Shown in pieces: positions 27,601-39,600 of a stretch of DNA of 64,000 nucleotides. How positions within the stretch are numbered: the stretch's first letter is position 1; each line of letters begins with the position of its first letter. Under the pieces are notes generated by a model. It had not been told where the DNA came from, made no database searches, and saw only the letters and a list, made by a program, of their open reading frames with translations. This DNA comes from Tigriopus japonicus (Eukaryota; Arthropoda; Copepoda; Harpacticoida; Harpacticidae): contig CM021316.1 in assembly GCA_010645155.1 (NCBI GenBank), positions 5,414,954 through 5,478,953 of the forward strand. Direction: 5' to 3'. The position numbers and the translations under genes are program-made.

Positions 27601-30600
27601 GTTGTTGTTGTTGTCGACGACAACGACGGCTGATGTCACTTCAATGTCAAAGTAGCATGCCATGCCATATTCCTCTGGGAAAAGGGGACCAAATCCTTGG
27701 GAGCTCTGACAACGTAAATAAACACTCTAATAATATGACTGGCAGTCTTAGAAATGCCAGTGAAAACTTGACGCCTTGTTTCGTGCTGTTATCCGAATTC
27801 GACCTTGCATAAAATATTTCTAGCCAAAACTACTGTAAGATGACTGTCGAAGATCCTGTTGAGTTAATTGGATTGGCATGCAATCTTGGAAAGGTTACGT
27901 ATTTACTAAGTTCTTGTTAGCATTTGCAAACTTTTTGATGCCATCCTCTCGGCGTCTTTTTCATTGACGCTTCTGTAGAGCGAGCATTTTTTGAGCGATA
28001 ACGGATTAGAGCCAAACCTAATTTTCAATTCCCCCATTTTTCAGTTCGTCAGCAAGCAAGCAAACGAATGAATGTCTCCCCTCGTGTTCTTTTTGAAGCT
28101 AAAACTTGATTCCCCAGCATTTCATTTCGATCTTTTTGCTCATTTGGAATCTTTGGCGCCTCCCATTTGCTGATTGACCGACATTCTGGAATTGAAGTTC
28201 ATTTCGCCATGATTGAAATGCCATTCAGAGTATCTTGGAAGCTTTTCCAATCAAATAAAAAAAATCACTTAACAACCGTTCCAAGACACATGAATGTCAG
28301 GTCATTTGATGGGGGATTTTGACGACACCAATCCATCATGTTCGGTTTCGTTATCTTTTCGCTGACATCAAGAAACTTGGAAATGAAGATGAGAGTATCC
28401 AATTCTGGGGAATGGGAGATTTGCGCCAAAGATATCTGGTTTTGAGCTTGAAGATGGGTTAGAAAGAGATGGTCGCCAGTTTTTTAGGGTACTTACGTGT
28501 ACTAGGTACGCTTCCCAAAGACATTGTCGGTTCTGAGCTTTGGAACAGAACTTGACCTGGAAAAACATGCGTCCGCCTTTTTTCCTTTATCTGGGAGACG
28601 AATCTTTATTCTTGATCGTGAACTTTTGTCGTGTTTGTTGCCTCTTTGGCATATCAGTCCAATTGATCGTATGGGATGGCCAATGAGCCACTAATCCAAG
28701 TCTACGAGGTCATAACCTCTTCCCTGATGGAGTCTCGACTCTCGTAGCCACACGTTCGGCCACGAAGACCGACTTCTAGTCAGAAAAGAGGCCGTTGGAA
28801 CAACTTTTCGCCAACTCTAATTTCCCCTACTTTTAATGAGCCAATATAAATTCGACCTCATCTAAACGGTAGGAGACGAGAGGCAGTCAGACAAGCAAGC
28901 AAGCAAGCAAACTAAACCTGCTACTTAGCCTACAAACTAGCTTTGTCTTCGTTAGATGTAGTATGAGGTCGGTTCGTTCCAACACTATCACCACAACGTT
29001 AAGGCAGGCACACCACAGCCTTGCCAGAGGCCAAGGCTCAGAAAATAAGCTTCACCATACCACGGACCTCCTTGTTCACAACTCAATTCGCATTCTCATT
29101 TCACAGTGCCTCTGTTGGTGAAGGCTGCAAGGGGATCGCGGCCATCATCCAATCTTGGATGGAGGCCACTCGCTCTTCCTTTCTGTTGTTGAACATATTT
29201 GCTCCGAGGCAACTGTGGTTTTTCGAGAGGATTGAGATGTGAAGAGTATCCTGTTAAAATGACAAAACCCCACTTAAGCAATTAAAGCGGAGAGAGACCT
29301 CCATTTTTGAAGAGCTCTAACAAGAATTCCGAACCATTCAGTCGAACCACGTGCGACGGTTTACTTCCTCGATGTTGAAGTCGAGACCAAGGAAAGCAGG
29401 ATCCAGGAGGGACGAAGGATGAAAGAGTAGTAGGGCAGGGCTTCCTTCATTTTATGCTTGGCTGCATTTCGAGTAATCTCAAAATTGAAGATGAAGCCCG
29501 GATGAATTCTGTGAATATAATGTGGGCCCTGATGTGGGAAAATTCCGGGGAAATTATCCTGTGCGGAGATCTTCACTTGGATTTAGAACGGGAGCGAAGA
29601 ATCTTGTTCCCAATCTGTTAAGTGAAAACTTTTTCTCCCATATTCTGTTCAAGGATGCTGGATTGTTGGTCTACTCGACTACTAAAGAACGATTCCAGAC
29701 TACAAAGCCTTGCTGAAGGGCAAATTTTCTGTTAGCAATGGCCTTAAGGCCTTGTGAACGCTTTCGAATAAAAGAACCTTTTATTCATTGTAATCAGTTC
29801 TTCCTTCTGATTCATTGAATTTCCAACAAACATAACACCAATTTATTTAGTATGTGAACATTTTACCAACATGAACTAAGCATGAAAAATTTTGAGTATT
29901 GCTTGAAGGATCAAAAAGTCTTGAGCAAAAGTCGAGAGCAAAAAAGAAAACCCTACGCACATTTTTATATAATGACTTCTTGACCAGGTTCAGAAGGTTA
30001 AATAGTCAGAAAATATGGTATTTGGCATTCAAGGACAGAATATTATGATAGCTCTCATTGGTGAATCCCTAATGGCTGAGAAACGCACCATCAAAGTGGA
30101 CTCCTGCGAGATTTAAGTCCTCGTATTTGCGAACAGTTCAGGTCAAATGCGGTAGTAGAAATCCTTTGAAGTATGCTCTCAATCGAGGCAATTCGTAAAA
30201 GGCTCCTAGTTCTCCGACTTTCTCACTTTTTTCTGGGGCTCACTTAGCGACAAATGTTGTTGATAATTTGAAAACTCTGGTCTTAGGGACAGTTTGGTTG
30301 GTTCCGTTTTGATACCTACAATTAGCCTCACTTGTTTTTGTCGAGGAAAGGTGCTATACCTTTATCGTCACGATTATTATGAAGTCCATTTGACCTCGTA
30401 ACTTTTGTTGTTCAAGTCGTGACTTGGAAGACAAATACGGGGCAAAAACATGGTCTCGAAACTCCAGAGTATTGGACAAAGACCAAGCAGCCATGGAAGA
30501 AGAAGAAGAAGTCATGGGAGAACAGCCTCTATTGGAATGGTTGATTTGATCGCCCCCTTTTCCAACAACTTGCCAGGGAACTGTCCGTCCATTCGATGCG

Positions 30601-33600
30601 AGGAGTTATTTGGAAACTTGGCGGCCTCTTTCAATATGACCTCACTAGCTCTGGACAAGCAAGCAACTCGCTATTTCATCAATGAGTGTCTCGCTTTCGG
30701 ACCAAAAACTAACTGTCCATTGTGCATTGATCCCTTGTAATGCACCTCTTGAAGATCCGCGAACGGAGAACCCCTCCTCACCTGGTTAACTGGGTTCGTT
30801 CCGAATTTACTCGAATGGGTGCGTGTCCGAACTTTTTTTATTTTTCAAGATTGAGCCGAGCTGAACAACTGTTGGGACTTCGTGGCATTGGTAAACCAAT
30901 TGTCGTGTCTTATCGCTCCGACCCAGTCAACAAAAAACTTGGATCATCATATTGGGGGAGGGTTGGAGAAGAAGGAAAAAAAAGTTTGTTTTCTGTGCCA
31001 GTTTCATGGTCTTCCCTCTGCAGACCTCACTCGGACTCGACTGTCCGAGTTCTCTAAGACAAAGTACAGTATGAGATCTGCGCAAGCACTTGCCCTCTAT
31101 TTATGGCCCACGATAAAGCTTTATGATAACAAATAAAAATCAGCCACCAGTGTAAGAAAATCTGGAATTATCCGAGGCGGCTAATGCTTGCTGAAAGATT
31201 ATGCTTCATGCCACTCAGAGCAAAGCACGACGAAAAAGAAGTAGCGCGAGTGGAAGTGTACTAGTCGGCGAAATGAACGGAGTGAATGCAATGAAGCCAT
31301 TGAATAGCGATTGCCGTCACCAGGCCATAAGTCTTTCAACGCTTTTTCATCCATGATCTAGCAAGCTCAATCTCGCTGATAGTAATATGTATGGCAAGAA
31401 GAATCGCTCCGAGAGTGACCAAAACTTGTTTCCCACTCGCTTCAATTTATCTTCGATCCCATTTCGAGGAAGGGATTGCCTGTCTGGAGAACTCAGATTT
31501 ATCTCCTCAAATATCACACTAACTTTGATAGCTACATTCGCTTGGCTGATATTGGGCATCTCGATTAATGTCTTCACTACCAACTCTGACAACCAACCGA
31601 ATGAGTTTCAGACCATGCATACATTTAAATGCGCCGCCTAGGGAACTCGAAAGTGCATGGATCAGTTTGCGAAAAGACCAACTATAAGTGCGTGATGAGT
31701 GCTTGGCAGGCCAAGGGCTGTTGTGTTTGGTGTCAATTTTCATGGTCGTCGAATGTGTTGAAATGATGAGCTCGCCCTCATTCGTTTTCTTTTGCTCTTG
31801 CGCTCGACTCGCCAACGAACAATTCTGACTCCAAAATATAAAAGAAAAGGAGATTGTCCGTTGCGATTGTGCGAAGGAGACAAATGGGGACGACTTTCAC
31901 GGTTTTTCATTTAATTAGTTCTAGTGTCGAGCGGATTTATTGTAAACATTCTTCAATCAAGATTGTTGCTCGTTACTCGAGTTCCTCTGCATGCATACGT
32001 ACATGCATGCATTCATTGGTCGCAAACTTTGCAATACTCCGGTTTATGAGTCAAGTTGATGAGCTTGCGGTTTGCATGTCCGCTCAAGGCTTCCGTTGTC
32101 GAATTTTAAAAATGTCCCTTGTCCTCAATCGAGGACTTCCTTTGGAAATGAGAAAAGCTGTCAAGCCAAGTGTCAAAGCCAAATCCACACTGCGACTGTT
32201 CTTGTCGGGTGAGAAGTGAACTTCACAGAGGGGACGACATCAATTGCGGCAAAATGGACATTTATGAGATTGAGACTGGCCCACTTCTTTGGTCCCTTTT
32301 GATTCCAGTCAATCGAGGCGTTCTTTTCATACCATCTCAGGCCTTGACTATTCGTTGTTTCTGTATTTAGCATGGTATTCAACCATTTATATGCATACAA
32401 CCTTGAGATTGGCCTCATCGAGAGAACGGTTGAATAATCTTGAATGTCATCCTTCGAGCCATGGGATAGCGCTCTTTTTCAGGCTTTATTTGGGCACCAC
32501 AAATGCCAACTTTCTTCGAGAGCACTTGTGATCCTGGCGGTCGTGAAGATGATGATGATGATGATGCCACTAATGGTTAATTTTCTCATACTCGGCCTCC
32601 AAACTGGTATTTATGGAAGGAGATGTGAATGGTTTTGCCACATAAATCTCTTTTCATCCACTTGCTTCCATACAGAGAGCGTGTTTTCTTTGGCTAGCTT
32701 CAAGATCAGGAAAGTGTTCTCGGTGTCGGAGAGCATGATGAATTTGCTTTTATGTCTATTGGTTAATATCGTTAGTTCACCTTTTTATGAGTTTCTCCTT
32801 TGGGCAGAACCTCCTCGTGTTCTGAAGGTGGGTGTAGTAATGGGAGAGGGGGAAGTTTTCCCCCGTTACCCGTGTTGGTTTCCACCCCTTATTCACCCTG
32901 TGGATGCTCCTCACGCCCTTGCTATTCATCTCACTCGTTTCTAGTTTGACGTTCAGCTGAGGGCCGACCAACTACGAGAAGAGGAGGAGGACATTTGGCC
33001 ATAAAAAACGAGAACGCGCTATCGAATCCTACCAAGAAGGCCAAGGGGGCGAGAATGGCTGGAAGGAAGAGGGAAAGGAAAAGAGGACAAATCTCGAAAA
33101 ATGGAATTACATTACAGATTCTGATCGGAAAACAAAACTGCCCCAATCCTCACGCCCACTTGGTGGCGGGAAAAAGGGGAGGGAAGGGAAAAAACGAGGG
33201 GCTCAGTGCAGTTCGAGTCGAGTGCTACTTGTGTGCCGATAACATGAGCAAGAAAGCATTTAGTGGGATGAAGAAGGTACCTGCGTTCCTTGACAGGAGG
33301 ATGCGAAAGAATCCTCGGAGTTGCTTCTTCTCCCGGTGGGTGGGTTGTTAAGCTGGTCCTTGAGGCTCTGGCTTTTATTTGTCTCCTTTTTCTTGGTTTA
33401 TGAACCTTTTGCCAGGGAGTCGTTGTCTTAGTAGTAAAAACTTTATTTCTTCCATTTCGTACATCATCCTCGAAAGGAGAGCGCGTTGGCGCTTTTGGCA
33501 CGGAGGGAGGAAGCTTTCTCGTTATCTATTTTCTACCAGATGAACAAACAAGGTTACAAAAAAGATTGAGAAAGGGAAATACAATCATAAAAAGTTTTCC

Positions 33601-36600
33601 CGACAAGACCATCCTGCCCAATAGGAGAAAGAAAATATATAGACATCTCGTTGTGCATCATCTCCTTGGCTCAAACTCATTAACGCAAAAATCGATGGCG
33701 TGGCAAAAACGTCTCGCTTTACGGCATCGTCAACAACCACAACGACGACGACGACGGCAACAACAACAACAACAACAACAACGCCACCATGAAAGGTATA
33801 GCGTGCAAGCTCCATAACGAGTCTGTTTAAGGTCGACCCCCTCGAAATAAATACTTCGATTGATGGGGAAATGCTTCCGGTGTAATCACTTGGTCAAGGA
33901 TTATTGGGCATTTACCCCATGCTTTCCGCCTCGCTCTCCATCCAAACCTACTTTTTTTTTTGTTCTCCGAAATATCCCTTCCACTTTCATCCAAAAAAAG
34001 CTTGCTTGTTTGTTTTAAAGGAAGTACCACAATTCATACGGTGTTGTAATCTTCCCACTAGTAGTCTTGAAGTATTTCGCCTGCAGGGTGGGCCTTGAAG
34101 CCTGATAATCCATTGTTTTGATTGCTTCCTCGTGATGCCTGGTTGGAACACTCGCCTGGATTGAATGAGCATTTGGGCGCCACCCAATCTCAGCCTAAGG
34201 TTCGAGGTGGGTGAGCAAAGGATTGAGGGAATAATCCATCATAGTTTCTCTTTCATTTCTTGTTGCTTCCACTTGGTTAGGCGCCTTCGATCGAAACTCG
34301 GCTCCAAAGGCTTCTTGGAACACGGTTTCTTCGGGGAGCTTGCATTGCCTGGGCTGGTTTCATAGTGGGGAAAATGCTCCTGGCTTGCCTTTTTCCTACC
34401 TAGTACCTTCTCTTGATTGCTCAGAGAGTTGTGGTTGCTTTTTGTGGGTTGGGAAGATGAATTGGAAAAAAATAGTTTAGCAAACAACGTCTGTCTAACA
34501 AAAGTAGACAGTACTTTTGCGGCACTGGCAGGAACGGTGGATCTTGCACAATCAAGTACCTACCCATACTGCGTAGCTTACACAAGCGTTCCAATCTAGA
34601 AAGCATAGTTCTAGAGGGAAAATGAATGCGACAGTTGTGTGCTACTTGAGGCCTTCAACGCTAAATTTATGCATTCTCTTTTCTAGGTATTTGCCCTGTC
34701 CTTTGCACTGGGAATGGAGAGTATGAGGATGGCCAATGTCGATGTTACCCTGGTTGGAAAGGACTTGAATGTCAATTGAGACATGACGAATGCGAAGTGG
34801 CCGACTGTAATGGACACGGAAAATGCGTCAATGGTCAATGCATTTGTGCGCGGGGATTTCGAGGAGACCATTGTCAAGAGAGTAAGTACCTCCCTCCTCT
34901 TGAGGATAAGGTGGCACCAGGAGCTAAATGATGCACTACCACGTGATATGCAATGCCTGACGACGAGGGTTTCTTTTCGAAATCGATTTGAATTGAAACG
35001 AAATGAAGTGCAAATACGGGCCCTTCAGAGAGGATTGGCCATCGGGATGGATTGCGTGTTCTTGAATTTATAGGACCCTCCTGATTTGATGTGTAGAGCT
35101 GAGTGTGTGTGTGAGTGTTTCAATCAAGTTCTTACTCGATGTTGAGCACCTACTAGGAGTTCAATCAAGGAGCTCCATTGACCTAGAATTGAAAAGAAAG
35201 AAAGGCATCCCTTTGTCGTCGTGAAAGCCTTTCAATCACTGATATGAAACTAGCCTTTTTTTCCTCTGGTGTTGCAGCCGATTGCTCGGATCCTCTGTGC
35301 TCCAATCACGGTTTCTGTGTGGAGGGATCTTGCGTTTGTCGAAAAGGCTGGCGGGGCTTAAACTGCGATCAGTTGGATCACGAAGCTCGCCAATGCTTGC
35401 CTGACTGCTCCAGCCATGGAGAGTTTGATCTCGAGAGCCAAACATGCGTTTGCCACGGACCCTGGACCGGAAGAGATTGCTCCAAAGGTAAGTGACAGAA
35501 ATTTGCTAAATGATGGAGGAGGAACGAAAATTCCAGCCTTCTACACGTTTCTAAGCCGTAGTTCTTCTTCCTGAGATTGGCATAAATCGATGTTCTCGAG
35601 ACCATTTCCATGCAAATTCCTCGGGAGTAGTTCCTCCCTAGTTCAGCCTCTTTTCCATCCTCTTCGGCCTTGTTCCGAGGTAGCAAACCTTGGCACCCGA
35701 GACCTTCGAGTCTCGCCTTTTTGCATATTTAAGTCCTCCTCTCCTGAAAATGTCAACTTTGGGGATTCACTTAAAATTTGTTCGGAACAACTCTGCTCGC
35801 CAAGTGTGAGCGAGAAACTGGCAACTGATAATAAATGTGCTTAGGAGCGTTGGTGAGTCGGAAGTGAGAAAGACTTTTGCCCTCCCGATGGAGTTGGAAA
35901 GTCCTTGCTTCTTTTTCTCCGGTTCGTTCTTGGTATTATTTAGTAGTGCCGTATACCAACCTTGGAAGGCCCTCAACGATAAAGACCCTACTGCATGAAG
36001 TAAGTCGAGTTTCTGAGTATGAATGGATGCTTTTTCTCCATAGGACTCTCGGGCAAATGCATTCATATTTTCTCGTTGACTAGCTTTGGTCCCCTGGTTT
36101 CCCCGTTTCTCCTCTTCCAATTGTGCTATTACAACGCGTTTTGAGAAAGAGAAAAGAGGAAAGACCTCGCTTCTTCTGTCCCCTGTCGAACCGGGTTCTT
36201 TGCAAGTTCAGGAGTCCTATCTATTTTTGCAACAACTTTTTTATTGCGTCATATTCTTTTCATTCTTTCAAATAGACGACCATTCGTCATCGTCACAACT
36301 TATGGCAAAGGCTGTGGGGTTCGAAGACTCGCTCGACATCAAAAGTCCACTGTTCTCCACATCTAGCTAGTGTATGCTAAAAACGCTCGACAGCAGCTGT
36401 AACTCACACTTGCTTCTGTTTTCTTACGAAATAAAATGAAATGAAAGTTCTTGTCGCATCACCCGGAGAGAGGCCTGGTCCAAAAGTTTTGGATTCGAGG
36501 CTGACCAACCTCAATTGGCGGTGTGGGGCACTGTTTCATTTCAGATAGATGGGCCCTTTTTCAATAGCGCAAATTGACCTCGCTTGCCAAAGGAGGGTCT

Positions 36601-39600
36601 GACCTCGCCTCTTTTCGTTTCGAGCTCCCTTTCTCCTTCCTTGCACAAAAAGAAGATATTTCGCCAATCGAGACAAGGGTTTGCTAATTTCAGCAACTTT
36701 CTGGACCGAACCATGCATTCAGGATTTGGGAGTCTACCACTGTTCGTCCCCCACCGTCCCAATCCAATTTAGAGCTTGGAAGAAATGGAAAATGAAATCA
36801 AACAAAGCTAGAATACTCTCTTCTTGGAAGAGACCCGTCATCTGCAGCATCAGTTCTTTTATCAAGCAATCGAAATGCCAAAGACCTCTCTCGGTCTTCA
36901 CTGCAGTTCTCTGTAGTTTCCCGTTGCTGAGGCGCGTCCACACGTCAAAAAGACAAACAAAAACCTAAAACAATCTTTTTTTCTCTCCTGCAGACAAACA
37001 TTGCCCAACCATTTCTCCACCCAACTTCGAGCTTTCTCTTAGATTGGTTGAGACGTGGTCAGCTTTGTTAAATTACCACGCCATGCTTCAATTGCTTCCT
37101 TCTTCAAAACTTGCTGTGCCCGTAAACTTGCCAACTTTCCTCACAAAAAACTTGCCTCTTAAATATTTTTAAATGAAGACTTTTGCGGGATAAAAAACGT
37201 GTCAGATGTAGAGTAGGAGATTGACCGGGGAAAAGAACCATTGCACTGTTTGCGTGTTATTTCTTGAGGCTTGTCATGGTTCTAGTGAATGTTTAAAAAA
37301 GATGTGATCCATGTTTCTGCTCGTTTCTTTTCAGAGCGATGTAATCTAGATTGCGGACCTCATGGATCTTGCGAATCTGGCCACTGCATTTGCCAACCTG
37401 GTTGGGAAGGCAGCCGTTGCAATGAGAAACAATGCGATGCCCGCTGCAAGGATCACGGCGTTTGTTCCAACGGAACCTGTCTTTGCACTAATGGTAAATT
37501 AATGGTCACCTGGTGTCGAAATCAGGCCACGTTAAGCCTTACGTGAATCCCAACGTTCTCTTCCATCTATTCATTTTACTTGGCGAATGCGCATCATTTG
37601 GCTCAGTGCGACAATGCTTTGGCCAAAGAAAGAAAATGGGTGCGAGTTTCTTTTTGCTGCATTCTTTATGGAATCACTGCAGAAGGAAGACAAGAAAGAA
37701 AGACCCCAGTTTCCCAGCCATCATTGGCTGGCTGACTGGCCGGTCTTATGCCCGGGAAAGAACGAATGAACCAACGAACGGGTGGTCTTTCAAACTGAGC
37801 AAAGTTAGCCGTTGAACTGAACTAAGTAATGCAATTTCAAGCCAATATCAAGCTGGATTAAAGCAAGTTTTTGGTCGGGTTTCACATTGCTACTCAAGTT
37901 CTTGTCGGTCCCCTTAACATTACTCTTTCTCATTCTCTCTCTCTCTTCCTCGTGTTCAACAGGCTGGAACGGGAAACACTGCACTTTGGAAGGCTGTCCA
38001 AATAACTGCAACAGCCACGGCCAATGCAAGACTAATCAGGCCTCCATGGAATGGGAATGCTTATGCGAGTCCGGATGGTTTGGGCCTGGTTGCGACATTT
38101 TTATGGAGCAAGATTGCTCAAACGACATTGACGACGACCAAGGTGAGTCCCTTTTTGGGCCATATTTTGTCACCTCTCTCCTTACACGTGTTTCCATCAA
38201 ATTAAGAGGTACTTTTCCGTGAAAGATTCGAAAGTCAAACAGGCTCTTGAGTGCCTTAGGAGAATTAGCTTTTCTTTATAGAGAAACGAGCACTTCATAA
38301 CTTTGCGTCCTGGCTCCAGAATCCAGGGTGGAGGGAGTGTCCTCGTTACTCAAATCTCAAGTTATGTTCCATCTGCCGACAAAGACTGTTCCTCTACTCC
38401 ACTACTACTATTACTACTGCTAGTACTAGTACTACTACTACTACTACTACTCCTACTATTATTATTATGAGTACTACTACTATCACCACCACCTCCATCA
38501 CGACTTTTTTGGTCGGTTGGAGTAGTTGTAGCCGGGACAAAAAGACCTAGAAAAGCGACCCGCCGTGTCGTGTCAAGAGCCCCAAGTCCTGGTGGAGGTT
38601 GGTACAGAGAATAAATTTGCATGTAGAGAGTGGTATAAAGGATATTGGGTCGGTATAGCCGTTGGCATTTCGAAACTATATGGAACCGTCTCGAGCTAGC
38701 AGACTTCTTTTGAGTACTGAGGCGGTCGGCGGCCGAGGGAAAATGTCGTTAGAGACCGGATGTTCATCAAATTCAACGGTCTTCGCTTCCTGCCTAGGAC
38801 TTGCGTGGGCAAGAAGTGTCCTCTTTTAAAATCCAATAGAAATTTGGTGAGGATCATGTCTCAGAGAGATGTAGTAGGACGTATACACCAGAGCGACATG
38901 CTATATAGTGGGGCCCGAACTCAAAAAGGTCCCCTCCTTCATTGGATTCGTTTTGTTCCCTCGGGTTATGACGAAGCCTCGGAGATACTCTCAAGATTAG
39001 GCCTTAATCCCCGGCTCTTAGCAATTGAAATCTGCCTGTCTATGTCCACGTTTGGCACTCTGATGTGTTTGGTTCATTGCAGATGGCTTAATGGACTGTG
39101 AGGACCCGGAATGTTGCGAGAGCCCCGTCTGCAAGAAGAGCCAACTGTGCCACACCGTACCCCAACCGATTGATATCCTACTCCGAAAACAGCCTCCAGC
39201 TATCACGGCCTCGTTTTTCGAGCGGATGAAGTTCATCATCGAGGATAAGGGACTCCAAAGCTATGTCCAGAGAGCCGGTTTCAACGAGAGGTAAGCGAGC
39301 GCCTTCTCGATGTTAGAAGAACGATGGTGGTGATGTTGTCTCGTTCACTGTGTCTGGTGTACATAAATATTGACCATCCATGTGCTGATAATCATTGTAA
39401 CCAATATTGGAGGTGGATGGATGGATGAATAGGTTAATGGACCGATTGAATGTGCTGTAGTGGAACACAAACATGCTACAACTCTATACTACGTACCTGT
39501 ACACACTCATTCTGTGAACTGGATGGATGGATAGATGGATGGCTTGCAGTCAAGGCCAAAGAAAGCCGATTGTCCACCACGAAATTGTAGCGATCAATCC

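Larger units (their letters stand above)
25608..34686 (+). other. Teneurin intron 6 (9.1 kb, the largest)
   Basis: Separates EGF 1 from EGF 2. No nested gene is recognisable on either strand. It contains a TTC/CTC run near 25850, a GT run with a 12-G tract (26977-27006), a CTG/TTG repeat (27575-27614), an alternating pyrimidine-purine tract (31988-32012), a GAT repeat (32548-32566) and a CAA/CGA repeat (33730-33783). Confidence 0.75.

Noticed and set aside
27495..27812. Frame with a poly-Cys run
   Set aside because: Caused by the CTG/TTG microsatellite.
30450..30740. 96-codon open frame with several cysteines (+)
   Set aside because: Looked briefly like a Cys-rich extracellular segment, but the spacing fits no EGF pattern and no matching splice phase was found.
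32444..32944. 166-codon open frame (+) in teneurin intron 6
   Set aside because: Contains a GAT repeat and hydrophobic low-complexity sequence; no splice context or family.
38362..38622. Minus-strand Ser-rich frame
   Set aside because: Caused by the CTA microsatellite in intron 10.
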